The notes beneath the pieces were generated by a model that saw nothing but the letters and a program-made list of their open reading frames with translations, did no database searches and was not told the origin of the DNA. Both the position numbers and the translations under genes were made by a program. Of a stretch of 64,000 bases of DNA, positions 10,161 to 18,229 are shown piece after piece; the stretch's first letter is position 1; each line of letters opens with the position of its first letter. This DNA comes from Rhodocyclaceae bacterium (GTDB taxonomy: Bacteria > Pseudomonadota > Gammaproteobacteria > Burkholderiales > Rhodocyclaceae), in contig JAGRGB010000034.1 in the NCBI GenBank assembly GCA_020445745.1, positions 1 to 64,000 of the forward strand. The letters are read 5' to 3'.

Positions 10161-11135
10161 GTGAGCACCGTCGCGGTCACCGGCGTCGGCGCGATCATCG
10201 GTTACGGCCTGCTCCGCAGCTTCCGGGCCAGCGGCCGGCCCCTGCAGCTCGTCGGCTGCGACATCTATCCCGACGCGGTCGGCCAAGCCTGGTGCGATGT
10301 CTTCGAACAGGCGCCGCCGACGGCCAGCGACTCCTACCTGGACTGGCTCGAGGCGCTGCTGCGACGACATCGTGTCACGCTGCTGGTGCCCGGCATCGAG
10401 CAGGATGTCCAGCGCTTTGCAGCGGCGCGCCAACGCCTCGAAGCCTGTGGATGCCGCGTCGCTCTGAACGACGCCGCCCTGATCGAACTGGCCTCCGACA
10501 AGTGGGCAATGCACGAGGCGCTGGCAAGGATCGACGACGCGGTGCGGATTCCGTCGCGCCTCGACGGCAGCTTCGATCAGCTGTCGGCCGAATTCGGGCT
10601 GCCGTTCATCCTCAAGCCACGGCGCAGCTATGCCTCGAAGGGCCTGGTCCGGGTGAGCGGCCGGGAATCGTTCGAACCCCATCGACGTCTGCTCGGCGAG
10701 GCCCTGATGGCGCAGCCGATCGTCGGCAGCGACGAAGAGGAATACACGGTCGGCGTGTTCGGCGATGGCGCGGGCGGCATCGCCGCTTCGATCACGCTGC
10801 GACGGCGCCTTGCCGCCGACGGCTCGACCGCCAAGGCCTGGGTGCGGCAGGAGCCGTCGCTGGCGCCCACGGTGGCGCGGCTGTGCGCCTCGTTCCGACC
10901 ACTGGGGCCGACCAACCTGCAGTTCCGGCGCGCCGGACGACACTGGAAACTGCTCGAGATCAATCCCCGCGTGTCGTCGTCGAGCTCGATCCGCACGGCT
11001 TTCGGCTATAACGAGGCAGCCATGCTGCTGGACTACTATCTGGAGGGCCGGCTGCCGGCCCAGCCGCTCGTCGGGAGCGGCTTCGCGGCGCGCTACATCG
11101 AGGACTTCGTCGTTCATGATCGGGATCATTTCTGA
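10161..11135 (+). CDS. ATP-grasp domain protein (carbamoyl-phosphate synthase-like ligase)
   Basis: 324 residues from a GTG start. An N-terminal Rossmann-like pre-ATP-grasp part (TVAVTGVGAIIGYGLLRSF) is followed by ATP-binding segments: FILKPRRSYASKGLVRV (Lys-containing strand and flexible loop), EEEYTVGVFGDG, and the metal-binding LLEINPRVSSSSSIR with the catalytic Glu and Asn. ATP-grasp enzymes couple ATP hydrolysis to carboxylate-amine or related ligation through an acyl-phosphate. In this glycan cluster the likely job is amide or peptide-like decoration of a sugar or lipid, which is inference. It overlaps the metallophosphoesterase gene by 20 bp. Confidence 0.85.
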   Translation: MSTVAVTGVGAIIGYGLLRSFRASGRPLQLVGCDIYPDAVGQAWCDVFEQAPPTASDSYLDWLEALLRRHRVTLLVPGIEQDVQRFAAARQRLEACGCRVALNDAALIELASDKWAMHEALARIDDAVRIPSRLDGSFDQLSAEFGLPFILKPRRSYASKGLVRVSGRESFEPHRRLLGEALMAQPIVGSDEEEYTVGVFGDGAGGIAASITLRRRLAADGSTAKAWVRQEPSLAPTVARLCASFRPLGPTNLQFRRAGRHWKLLEINPRVSSSSSIRTAFGYNEAAMLLDYYLEGRLPAQPLVGSGFAARYIEDFVVHDRDHF

Positions 11136-11793
11136 CGTGCACGCCAACCTGGCCGCCCTCGAGGCGGTGCTGGCCCGGCTCGACGCGATGGGCGCCGCGC
11201 GCATCGTCTGCCTCGGCGATGTCGGCGGTTACCATAGCCAGGTGAACGAGTGCTGCGAACTGATCCGCCAGCGTTGCCTCCTGTGCCTGCAGGGCAACCA
11301 CGACGCCTACCTGGCGACCGGCGCGGCCTGCCCGCGTTCGCGCAGCGCCAACCGCTGCCTGGATTACCAGCGCGGCATCCTCGACGAGGATCATCGCCGC
11401 TGGCTGGCCTCGCTGCTGCCCGCCGCGCGGATCGGCGACCTCGATCTCGTCCACGGCGGATGGCACGACCGCCTGGACGAATACGTCGAGCCCACCGAGG
11501 CCTATTTCGCGGCGCTCGACGGCTCGCGGTTCGCGTCCGGCCACACCCACGTGCCGTGCCTGTGGCGCAGCGCCGGCAAGGTCTATTGCAACCCCGGCTC
11601 GGTCGGGCAACCACGAGACGGCGACCCGCGTGCGGCGTTCGCGGTGTTCGACGGCGGCGAATTTTCGCTGCACCGCGTGGCCTACGACGTCGCGGCGACG
11701 CAGGCCGCCATGCACGCGGCCGGCTTCGAGCCGTACTTCTATCAAAACCTGTCTGCGGGCACCCGCATCGGCGGCAAGGTCGATGCGCGATGA
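11116..11793 (+). CDS. Calcineurin-like metallophosphoesterase (YfcE/MJ0936 type)
   Basis: 225 residues with the full set of dinuclear-metal ligands in order: ISDVHANLAALE (D-x-H), CLGDVGGYH (GD), LQGNHDAYL (GNHD), VHGGWH and the C-terminal SGHTHVPC. The family hydrolyses phosphodiesters or phosphomonoesters and typically acts in the cytoplasm. The start lies within the end of the ATP-grasp gene, so the two are translationally coupled. Such tight coupling suggests that it processes a phosphorylated intermediate of the same pathway rather than acting as a general phosphodiesterase. Confidence 0.88.
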   Translation: MIGIISDVHANLAALEAVLARLDAMGAARIVCLGDVGGYHSQVNECCELIRQRCLLCLQGNHDAYLATGAACPRSRSANRCLDYQRGILDEDHRRWLASLLPAARIGDLDLVHGGWHDRLDEYVEPTEAYFAALDGSRFASGHTHVPCLWRSAGKVYCNPGSVGQPRDGDPRAAFAVFDGGEFSLHRVAYDVAATQAAMHAAGFEPYFYQNLSAGTRIGGKVDAR

Positions 11794-11863
11794 CGGCCCC
11801 GGGCCGCGACGATCGCGCCGGTCGCGTGCCGCAGACCCGGATTCGCCATGGAGTCGATTCGCG

Positions 11864-12238
11864 ATGCCACGCCTGGGCGACTACACCTACATCGCTGCGA
11901 CGATCGCATTCACCGTCTATGGCCAGTTGATCCTGAAGTGGCGGGTCGGGCACTTCGGCGAACTGCCCCAGGACGGCGTCGCCAAGATCGGCCACCTGTT
12001 TCGCCTGTTGCTCGATCCGGCGATCCTGTCGGGCGTCGCCGCGGCATTCGCCGCCTCGCTGTGCTGGATGGCGGCGATGACGCGCTTCCAGCTCAGCGAG
12101 GCCTATCCGTTCATGGCGCTGAACTTCGTCATCGTGATCCTGCTCAGCGCCTGGCTGCTGGCCGAGCCGGTGTCGCTGCAACGCGCCTTCGGGGTCGCGT
12201 TGATCGTGCTGGGCACGGTCGTCGCGGCGCGTGGCTAG
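11864..12238 (+). CDS. Small EamA/SMR-like membrane protein (ArnE/ArnF-like)
   Basis: About 124 residues with four predicted membrane helices: YIAATIAFTVYGQLILKW, a second around ILSGVAAAFAASLCWMAAM, YPFMALNFVIVILLSAWLL and FGVALIVLGTVVAARG. This is half of an EamA transporter, like ArnE/ArnF, which move undecaprenyl-phosphate-linked aminoarabinose across the inner membrane. Next to a GT2 of the ArnC/GtrB kind it could flip a lipid-linked sugar. An alternative upstream ATG at 11783 overlaps the phosphoesterase gene; 11864 fits the family N-terminus better. After it, 270 bp are gene-free up to the aminotransferase. Confidence 0.72.
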   Translation: MPRLGDYTYIAATIAFTVYGQLILKWRVGHFGELPQDGVAKIGHLFRLLLDPAILSGVAAAFAASLCWMAAMTRFQLSEAYPFMALNFVIVILLSAWLLAEPVSLQRAFGVALIVLGTVVAARG

Positions 12239-12511
12239 CCCGCATGTTCCATCGCATCGAGGGATGATGACCGATCGCAGCGCGAGCCGACCAGCGAATC
12301 GCCCCGCCCCGCCGGGCGCGGGCCCCGACGACGCGCGCGCCGCGGGCGCGAGGATGCCGTGTGTCCGCCACCGCCCGCGCCAGCCCGGCGCCGCGATCCG
12401 CATTTCGATGCGGGTCCTCAGGATCCGTCCCGATCACGGCATGGGGCGAAAATGGGCGCCGTTCTGGCGAATCATCCAGGCCGCCCGCAGCGCGGCCCAG
12501 CGGAGCGAATC

Positions 12512-13657
12512 ATGACACGTGACGGACGGATACCGTTCAACTGGCCGTACATGACGGGCAAGGAGCTCTACTACATCGCCCAGTCGCATTTCAACGGACG
12601 CCTTGCCGGCGACGGGCCATTCACGCAGCGCTGCCACGCCTGGCTCGAGTCGCGCAGCGGATGTCATCAGGCGCTGCTGACCCACTCGTGCACCGCCGCG
12701 CTGGAGATGGCAGCCCTGTTGCTCGACATCGCGCCCGGCGACGAGGTCGTGATGCCGTCCTATACCTTCGTATCGACCGCCAACGCCTTCGTGCTGCGCG
12801 GCGCGGTACCGGTCTTCGTGGACATCCGCAGCGACACCCTGAACCTCGACGAGGGGCTGCTCGAAGCGGCGATCACCGAGCGCACCCGGGCGATCGTCGC
12901 GGTCCACTATGCCGGCGTCGCGTGCGAGATGGATGCCATCACGGCGATTGCGGCACGCCATCGGATCAAGGTCGTCGAGGACGCCGCGCAGGGCGTCCTG
13001 GCCAGCTACAAGGGTCGAGCCCTGGGCAGCATCGGTGACCTGGGCACCTACAGCTTCCACGAGACCAAGAACCTGATCGCCGGCGAAGGCGGAGCGCTGC
13101 TGGTGAACGATCCGCGACTGGCTGCGCGCGCGGAGGTCATCCGCGAAAAGGGGACGGACCGCAGCCGCTACTTCCGCGGCGAGGTCGACCGCTACACCTG
13201 GCAGGATCTCGGATCGTCGTTCCTGCCCGGCGAGCTGATCGCGGCCTTTCTGTGGGCCCAGTTCGAGGACGCCGAGCACATCACGGCGGCGCGCCACCAG
13301 GGCTGGTCCCGTTACCACGAACTGCTGGCGCCGCTGGCCTCGGCCGGAGCCCTCCGCCGCCCGGTGGTGCCCGAGGCCTGCGGCCACAACGCCCACATGT
13401 ACTACGTGGTGCTTCCCGATGGCACCGACCGCGACGCGGTGCTGGAAGCCTGCCGCAGCCAGGGCGTATTTCCGGTCTTCCACTACGTGCCCCTGCATGA
13501 TTCCCCGGCGGGGCGTCGCTTCGGCCGCAGCAGCGGGGCGCTGCCGGTCACCGAGTCCCTCGCCGGCCGGGTCGTGCGCCTGCCGCTGTGGGTAGGCATC
13601 GGCGAGGACGAACAGAACCGGGTCGTGCGGGCCCTGGCGGGTGCGCTCGGCGGCTGA
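12512..13657 (+). CDS. wecE: DegT/DnrJ/EryC1-family sugar aminotransferase (dTDP-4-amino-4,6-dideoxygalactose transaminase, WecE/RffA type)
   Basis: 381 residues. It begins IPFNWPYMTGKELYYIAQ, typical of WecE, and carries the PLP-binding landmarks VMPSYTFVSTANAFVLRGA, VEDAAQGVLA and the Schiff-base lysine in TYSFHETKNL, followed by GEGGALLVND. WecE transfers an amino group from glutamate to dTDP-4-keto-6-deoxyglucose, making the precursor of 4-acetamido-4,6-dideoxygalactose for surface polysaccharides. GGAG at 12502-12505 lies 6 bp before the ATG. It is convergent with the large membrane protein gene only 13 bp away, so it closes the plus-strand glycan operon. Confidence 0.88.
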   Translation: MTRDGRIPFNWPYMTGKELYYIAQSHFNGRLAGDGPFTQRCHAWLESRSGCHQALLTHSCTAALEMAALLLDIAPGDEVVMPSYTFVSTANAFVLRGAVPVFVDIRSDTLNLDEGLLEAAITERTRAIVAVHYAGVACEMDAITAIAARHRIKVVEDAAQGVLASYKGRALGSIGDLGTYSFHETKNLIAGEGGALLVNDPRLAARAEVIREKGTDRSRYFRGEVDRYTWQDLGSSFLPGELIAAFLWAQFEDAEHITAARHQGWSRYHELLAPLASAGALRRPVVPEACGHNAHMYYVVLPDGTDRDAVLEACRSQGVFPVFHYVPLHDSPAGRRFGRSSGALPVTESLAGRVVRLPLWVGIGEDEQNRVVRALAGALGG

Positions 13658-13670
13658 AGCGCCATCCCGG

Positions 13671-15596
13671 TCAACCGTTCTGCGCCGGTCGCCGCCACAG
13701 TACGAAGCCCGGCCCGAGGCGCAGCGGTCGCCATTGCAGCGCGGCGAGCACGCCGTGCACCGCACGCCGGCCCTCGTGCACGATCACCGCGTCGAGACGT
13801 TCGAGCAGGCGCCGCGGATCACCACGGCCGGTCTGCACGAACAGCGTCCAGTCGGCGTACGCCTGCAGGTCGGCGGGCTCGCCGATCGTCACCGGCAACA
13901 GCGACCGTCTCGCCAGAAAAGGCCTCAGGTCCAGGGCGTCGAGGAAGGGGTCGACGGCGATCCGGGTATCCGGGGTGGTCAGCGCGCGGGCCCGTTCCAG
14001 CAACGCGATCGACGTCGTCGGATAGGTCCGCACGATCATCAGCGGATAGGCCGTCGCGATGGCGATGCCGTGGGCGATCTGGGCGGCGGCCAGCGCCAGC
14101 CCGGCCACCAGCGCGAGGCGCGGCCACGGCCGGCGAATCTCGGCGATCGACGGGACCTCGCGCGCGACCAGCGGCAGCACGATCAGCGTGCACGCCGCGA
14201 TGCCCCACCAGATGTTGGGCTGCAGGACCCGGAAGCCGACGAACTGCTGCTCGCGGAACAGCACCGCGAACAGCACGCTGCCCGCCAGCGCGAGGGATGC
14301 CAGAGCGAGCGGACCGACCGGGCGCCATCGCCGTCCCGCCGTCCCCAGCAACGCCACGGCGACGATCGGCGCAGCCAGCGCACGCCCGGCATACTCGGCC
14401 ACGGCGCTGATCTGCCGGGCATCGGGCTCGAGCAGCCAGCGCCCACCCGGCGGCAGGGAATGGCCGAGGGCGGGCAGCGCATAGACGGCCAGTCCCAGCG
14501 CCATTGCCAGCACGATCGCCAGCCAGGCGGCCGGCGGCTCGCGGCGCAGCGCGGCCCAGACCAGCAGGGCGGGCCCGAACAGGATCACCAGCGATGGCTT
14601 GAACCAGGCGCTGGCGGCGATCAGCGCCGTTGCGCTCGTCAACAGGGCGAGATGCCGCCTGCTGCCGCTGCCCGGGTCGTCCAGCCGGTCGACCAGCGTC
14701 ACGGCAGCCATCACCACCGCGACCGACAGGGCCTGCGTCAGGTTCCAGAAGCTGCGCCCGGCCACCCACCACTGGGTGCCGAGCAGCCTGCTGTCGGCGG
14801 GTGGTGACAACAGCCAGGCGGGATCGAAGGCGGCGAGCGGCCCCCACACGGTCACCGCGAGGCAGCCCAGGATCGTGGCCGCTCGACCCGCCTGGCGACG
14901 CTCGAACAATTCTGCCGCGGACCACACGGTGAGCACCGCCGCGACGACCCAGAGGATGGTCGCGGCGCGCACGGTACCGAGGCCGTAGCTGTCGGCGACC
15001 CCCGCCATCGCCACGGCATGGGCCGAATGGCTGAGGGCATTGACCGGCGAGCCGGCGTTGGCCCACGGATTGAGCAGCGGCAGGCCGCTGTCGCGCACGA
15101 ACTCGGCGAGCAGCGCATGGACCGACAGGTCGAACTGGAGATCCGAGAACAGCCGGTGGCTGTCGGCCGCGTCACTCGGCAGATCGGCCGGCAGATGCAG
15201 CCACAGGCCGAGCGCGACGGCAGCAGCGGTGACTGCGAAAAAGAGACCGGCGCGCGACGGAATCAGCCTTGGGCCGCGCCATTTCACGAGTACGGCGAGT
15301 CCCGACGCCGACAGCGCGATCACGACCGGCAGCTTGGCCGGGGAGGACGCGGCGAGGTAGTCCAGCATCGTCCACGCAAGGGTCACCGTGACCAGTCCGG
15401 TGGCGAGCGACGCGCCGTGAAGACCGAAGGGCTCGACCGAGCGATCAGCGGCCGCGCGACGGCCGACCAGCAACATCGGCAACCACAGGCCGGCGAGCCA
15501 CAGCACGACGATCGCGACGACGGAGAACGCGAGCAGCTCGACGACCGTCGCGCCGGCGCCCGCAAGATGTTCGAGATAGCTCGGGTAGCTGTGCAT
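13671..15596 (-). CDS. Large polytopic membrane protein of unknown function
   Basis: 641 residues with at least ten hydrophobic helices spread along the chain (for example VVELLAFSVVAIVVLWLAGLW near the N-terminus and LALVAGLALAAAQIAHGIAI in the C-terminal half) and a soluble C-terminal tail of about 120 residues. The layout recalls GT-C-fold or O-antigen polymerase-like membrane proteins, but I see no diagnostic motif, so no function is assigned. A segment rich in loop aromatics follows helix 5 (SPVNALSHSAHAVAM). It is convergent with the WecE-like gene and may belong functionally to the same glycan cluster, as its polymerase or a membrane glycosyltransferase. Confidence 0.7.
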   Translation of the reverse strand: MHSYPSYLEHLAGAGATVVELLAFSVVAIVVLWLAGLWLPMLLVGRRAAADRSVEPFGLHGASLATGLVTVTLAWTMLDYLAASSPAKLPVVIALSASGLAVLVKWRGPRLIPSRAGLFFAVTAAAVALGLWLHLPADLPSDAADSHRLFSDLQFDLSVHALLAEFVRDSGLPLLNPWANAGSPVNALSHSAHAVAMAGVADSYGLGTVRAATILWVVAAVLTVWSAAELFERRQAGRAATILGCLAVTVWGPLAAFDPAWLLSPPADSRLLGTQWWVAGRSFWNLTQALSVAVVMAAVTLVDRLDDPGSGSRRHLALLTSATALIAASAWFKPSLVILFGPALLVWAALRREPPAAWLAIVLAMALGLAVYALPALGHSLPPGGRWLLEPDARQISAVAEYAGRALAAPIVAVALLGTAGRRWRPVGPLALASLALAGSVLFAVLFREQQFVGFRVLQPNIWWGIAACTLIVLPLVAREVPSIAEIRRPWPRLALVAGLALAAAQIAHGIAIATAYPLMIVRTYPTTSIALLERARALTTPDTRIAVDPFLDALDLRPFLARRSLLPVTIGEPADLQAYADWTLFVQTGRGDPRRLLERLDAVIVHEGRRAVHGVLAALQWRPLRLGPGFVLWRRPAQNG

Positions 15597-15684
15597 GGTG
15601 GGCCTGCAGGTCGGGCCCCCGGTCGATCACGCCTGACGTGCGGTGATCCGGGCGCTCCGTGGAACCTTCGCCGATGCGCGGTGC

Positions 15685-16500
15685 TTACGTCCCGTCGGTC
15701 GAACAGGCATTCTGGGCATCGATCGTCGCCTGCACCACGGCGTCCGGATCCGCGCCTTCGCCGCACACCGCACAGGCCTCGTCGCGGGGGATGCGCACCT
15801 GATGCCAATCCATCGACTGGGCATCGAACAACACCAGCTGGCCGTCGAGCGGACTGTCCTCGCCCAGCAGCAGGCGAATCGCCTCGGCAGCCTGCAGGGT
15901 TCCGATGACGCCGACCAGCGGCGCGAACACCCCCATCACGGCACAGCGCTCTCCGTCGTCGGCGCCGCTGGCCGGAAACAGGCAATGGTAGCAGGGGCCA
16001 CCGGACTTGCGCCGGTCGAACACCGCGACCTGGCCCGAGAAGCGGATGCCGGCACCGCTGACCAGCGGCCTGCCATGCCTGACACAGGCCGCATTGATGG
16101 CGTGGCGGGTGGCGAAGTTGTCGCTGCAGTCGACGACGACGTCGGCAGCCGCGACCAGGGTCGCGAGTTCCGCCGGGCCGACCCTGCGCTGCACCGGTTC
16201 CACGTGGCAGTCGGGGTTGATCTCGGCAATCGCACGGCGTGCAGACTCGGCCTTGTTGACGCCGATGGTGGCCTCGCGATGGATGATCTGGCGCTGCAGG
16301 TTGGTGAGGTCGACGGTGTCTCCATCGCAGATGGTCAGCCGGCCGACCCCGGCCGAAGCCATGTACAGTGCGGCCGGAGCCCCGAGTCCGCCGGCGCCGA
16401 TCATCAGCACGTGGCCGTCGAGCAGCCGCTGCTGTCCATCGATGTCGATCGGCGCCAGCATGATGTGGCGGCTGTAGCGGATCAGTTGTCGATCGTCCAT
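15685..16500 (-). CDS. moeB: MoeB/ThiF-family adenylyltransferase
   Basis: 271 residues. It opens with DRQLIRYSRHIMLAPIDIDGQ, as MoeB does. The ATP-binding loop is VLMIGAGGLGAPAALYMASAG, followed by CDGDTVDLTNLQRQIIH with the conserved Asp and Arg, and DCSDNFATRHAINAAC. The zinc-site cysteine pairs CYHC and CAVC are present. MoeB adenylates the C-terminal glycine of MoaD so that it can be thiocarboxylated for molybdopterin synthesis. Its start codon abuts the stop of the moeA-like gene upstream, so the two form a minus-strand operon divergent from the aldehyde oxidoreductase genes. A MoaD-like partner is encoded downstream of aorC. Confidence 0.92.
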   Translation of the reverse strand: MDDRQLIRYSRHIMLAPIDIDGQQRLLDGHVLMIGAGGLGAPAALYMASAGVGRLTICDGDTVDLTNLQRQIIHREATIGVNKAESARRAIAEINPDCHVEPVQRRVGPAELATLVAAADVVVDCSDNFATRHAINAACVRHGRPLVSGAGIRFSGQVAVFDRRKSGGPCYHCLFPASGADDGERCAVMGVFAPLVGVIGTLQAAEAIRLLLGEDSPLDGQLVLFDAQSMDWHQVRIPRDEACAVCGEGADPDAVVQATIDAQNACSTDGT

Positions 16501-17435
16501 CAGGCACGGTCTCCGAAATATTGCACCGATACACGCTGTCCGACGGACAGGCGAGTTTCTTCCGGGGCCATCACGATATAGCAGTTGGCCGCGCTCATCG
16601 AGCACAGGCGCCCACCCTCGCTCCGGCTCGGGCGCACCAGCCAGTTTCCGCCGCGCTCGAACAGGATGCCCTGGACGAACTCGCGGCGCCGGTGGTCCTT
16701 GGCCAGTGGTTCGGCCAGGGTCGCCGGCAGGCGGGGCCATTCGGGCGGCATCCGCTCTCCGCCCAGGCGGCGCAGCGCGTCGCCGACGAAGCACAGGAAC
16801 GCCGACAGCACGCCGGCGGGCCTGCCGGCGAGTGAAAATACCCACGATCGGCCGACGCGGCCAAAAGCCATCGGCCGCCCCGGGCGCATCGCCACCCGGC
16901 GGATCAGCAGTTCGCCGCCGGCGGCGATCGCGTCGCACACCAGATCCGCCTCGCCGGCCGACGCGCCGCCGGTGGTGATGATCGCGTCGCAATCGACGGC
17001 GGCCGTCAACAGCCGCCGGCACAGCAGCTCCGCCTGGTCGGCGACGACGCCGCAGTCGCGCAGTTCGACACCGCAGCCGGCCATCAGGCCCGCCAGCAGG
17101 TAGCCGTTGCTGGCGTGGATGTCGCCCGCCTCGAGCACGCTGCCCAGCGGGCGCAGTTCGTCGCCGGTGCAAATCACCGCGACCCGCGGCCGCCGATACA
17201 CGGCGATCCGATCGCGGCCTGCCGCTGCCAGCAGGCCGACGTCGGCGGCCGCGAGACGACGCCCGTCGGCCAGGCCGCCCTGGGTGCCGGCCAGGACCCG
17301 CCCTCGCGCGCAGCCCAGCGCGATGTACTCGGCTCCCGCCAGCGGCCCGATCTGCGCCAGCATCGTGTCGCGCACGGCGGCCGGATCGGACGCCGGATCA
17401 CGGCCCTCGCCGATACAGCCCGGTTCGGAATGCAT
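16500..17435 (-). CDS. Shortened MoeA-like molybdenum/tungsten insertase
   Basis: 311 residues from ATG 17435, versus about 400 for ordinary MoeA. The molybdopterin-binding domain is intact: VAVICTGDEL, IITTGGASAGEADLV, RPGRPMAFG and a C-terminal beta-barrel domain IV. After ARGRVLAG, however, the chain jumps directly to LAAADVGLLAAAG. About 95 residues are missing, comprising domain II and the normally invariant SAMDGYA segment. Reading frame is clean, so this is not a sequencing error. MoeA inserts Mo or W into the pterin cofactor. Sitting divergent from the aldehyde oxidoreductase genes, this form is probably dedicated to the tungsten enzyme. The upstream open frame to 17666 lacks coding character. 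Confidence 0.8.
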   Translation of the reverse strand: MHSEPGCIGEGRDPASDPAAVRDTMLAQIGPLAGAEYIALGCARGRVLAGTQGGLADGRRLAAADVGLLAAAGRDRIAVYRRPRVAVICTGDELRPLGSVLEAGDIHASNGYLLAGLMAGCGVELRDCGVVADQAELLCRRLLTAAVDCDAIITTGGASAGEADLVCDAIAAGGELLIRRVAMRPGRPMAFGRVGRSWVFSLAGRPAGVLSAFLCFVGDALRRLGGERMPPEWPRLPATLAEPLAKDHRRREFVQGILFERGGNWLVRPSRSEGGRLCSMSAANCYIVMAPEETRLSVGQRVSVQYFGDRA

Positions 17436-17475
17436 CTTCGCTTGCCTCGCTTTCCCTTGTGCGCACGATTGCCTA

Positions 17476-17491
17476 TACAAACGATATGCCA
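17476..17491 (-). promoter_or_regulatory. Sigma-54-like promoter for the moeA-like/moeB operon (weak match)
   Basis: On the minus strand the sequence reads TGGCAT-N5-TTGTA. The GG element matches; the -12 GC is GT instead. It lies about 41 bp before the ATG at 17435. It faces away from the aorA promoter and could share the same upstream activator sites. Confidence 0.4.
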
Positions 17492-17574
17492 CCGTCGACC
17501 GAGCGCCACACGGTCGGCCGGTGGCGACCAACGCGCAACGCGCTGCACGAGCACTGGCCGATGCGCGGCGCACA

Positions 17575-17591
17575 TGTTCCAGAATTGCGCA
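17575..17591. promoter_or_regulatory. Candidate activator site upstream of aorA (copy 1)
   Basis: TGTTCCAGAATTGCGCA matches the island consensus TGCTCCACATTGGAGCA at 12 of 17 positions by eye. It lies about 83 bp upstream of the aorA -24/-12 element. Confidence 0.45.
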
Positions 17592-17593
17592 TC

Positions 17594-17610
17594 TGCTCCA
17601 ATACGCAACG
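17594..17610. promoter_or_regulatory. Candidate activator site upstream of aorA (copy 2)
   Basis: The left half TGCTCCA is perfect; the right half is weak (10 of 17 overall). Its start is 19 bp from copy 1, and an isolated right half-site CGGAGCAA follows at 17659-17666. Confidence 0.4.
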
Positions 17611-17673
17611 CGCCAATACCGGGCCAGCCGACAATTGCGCGGAAGCGCCCGGCAGTTTCGGAGCAAACGGACG

Positions 17674-17689
17674 CGGCACGGGATTTGCG
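17674..17689 (+). promoter_or_regulatory. Sigma-54 (-24/-12) promoter of the aor operon
   Basis: CGGCAC-GGGAT-TTGCG has GG and GC elements 12 bp apart, as required for RpoN, with one mismatch in the consensus TGGCAC-N5-TTGCW besides the last base. It ends 59 bp before the aorA ATG, and candidate enhancer sites lie about 65-100 bp upstream. Confidence 0.65.
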
Positions 17690-17748
17690 CCTATTGGCCT
17701 CGTGGGACGAGACATCGCACCAAACCAGACAAACCGGAGGACCAGCCC

Positions 17749-18219
17749 ATGTTGAAATCGCTGCACCTCGACCCCCTGAAATGTACCGGCTGCCTGCAAT
17801 GCGAAATGGCCTGCTCGTACGAAAAGACCGGGGTCGTCAATCCCGCCAAGTCGCGGATCAAGATCTTCAACTTCGAGGCCGAAGGCCGCAAGGTGCCCTA
17901 CACCTGCACCCAGTGCGCGGAAGCCTGGTGCATGGCGGCATGCCCCGTCGAAGCCATCAAGCTCGACAAGGGTACCGGCGCGAAGGTGGTGCTGGAAGAC
18001 ACCTGTGTAGGCTGCAAGGTGTGCACGATCGCCTGTCCGTTCGGCACCGTTAACTACATGGCCGATGTCGGCAAGGTCCAGAAATGCGACCTGTGCGGCG
18101 GCGACCCGGCCTGCGCCAAGGCCTGCCCGACCGGCGCGATCACCTATATCGACGCCGACTGGACCGGACTCGACAAGATGCGCGCGTGGGCCGAGAAGGC
18201 CAACGCGGCAGCGCTGTAA
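17749..18219 (+). CDS. aorA: Aldehyde:ferredoxin oxidoreductase electron-transfer subunit (four [4Fe-4S])
   Basis: 156 residues containing sixteen cysteines in four ferredoxin-type sets: CTGCLQCEMAC, CTQCAEAWCMAACP, CVGCKVCTIACP and CDLCGGDPACAKACP, enough for four [4Fe-4S] clusters. It resembles the polyferredoxin subunit AorA of the tungsten aldehyde oxidoreductase of Aromatoleum, which wires the catalytic subunit to the flavin subunit. It is cytoplasmic, with no signal peptide. GGAGG at 17736-17740 precedes the ATG at 17749. The gene is 10 bp from aorB and lies behind a sigma-54-type promoter. Confidence 0.9.
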   Translation: MLKSLHLDPLKCTGCLQCEMACSYEKTGVVNPAKSRIKIFNFEAEGRKVPYTCTQCAEAWCMAACPVEAIKLDKGTGAKVVLEDTCVGCKVCTIACPFGTVNYMADVGKVQKCDLCGGDPACAKACPTGAITYIDADWTGLDKMRAWAEKANAAAL

Positions 18220-18229
18220 GGAGAAGACC

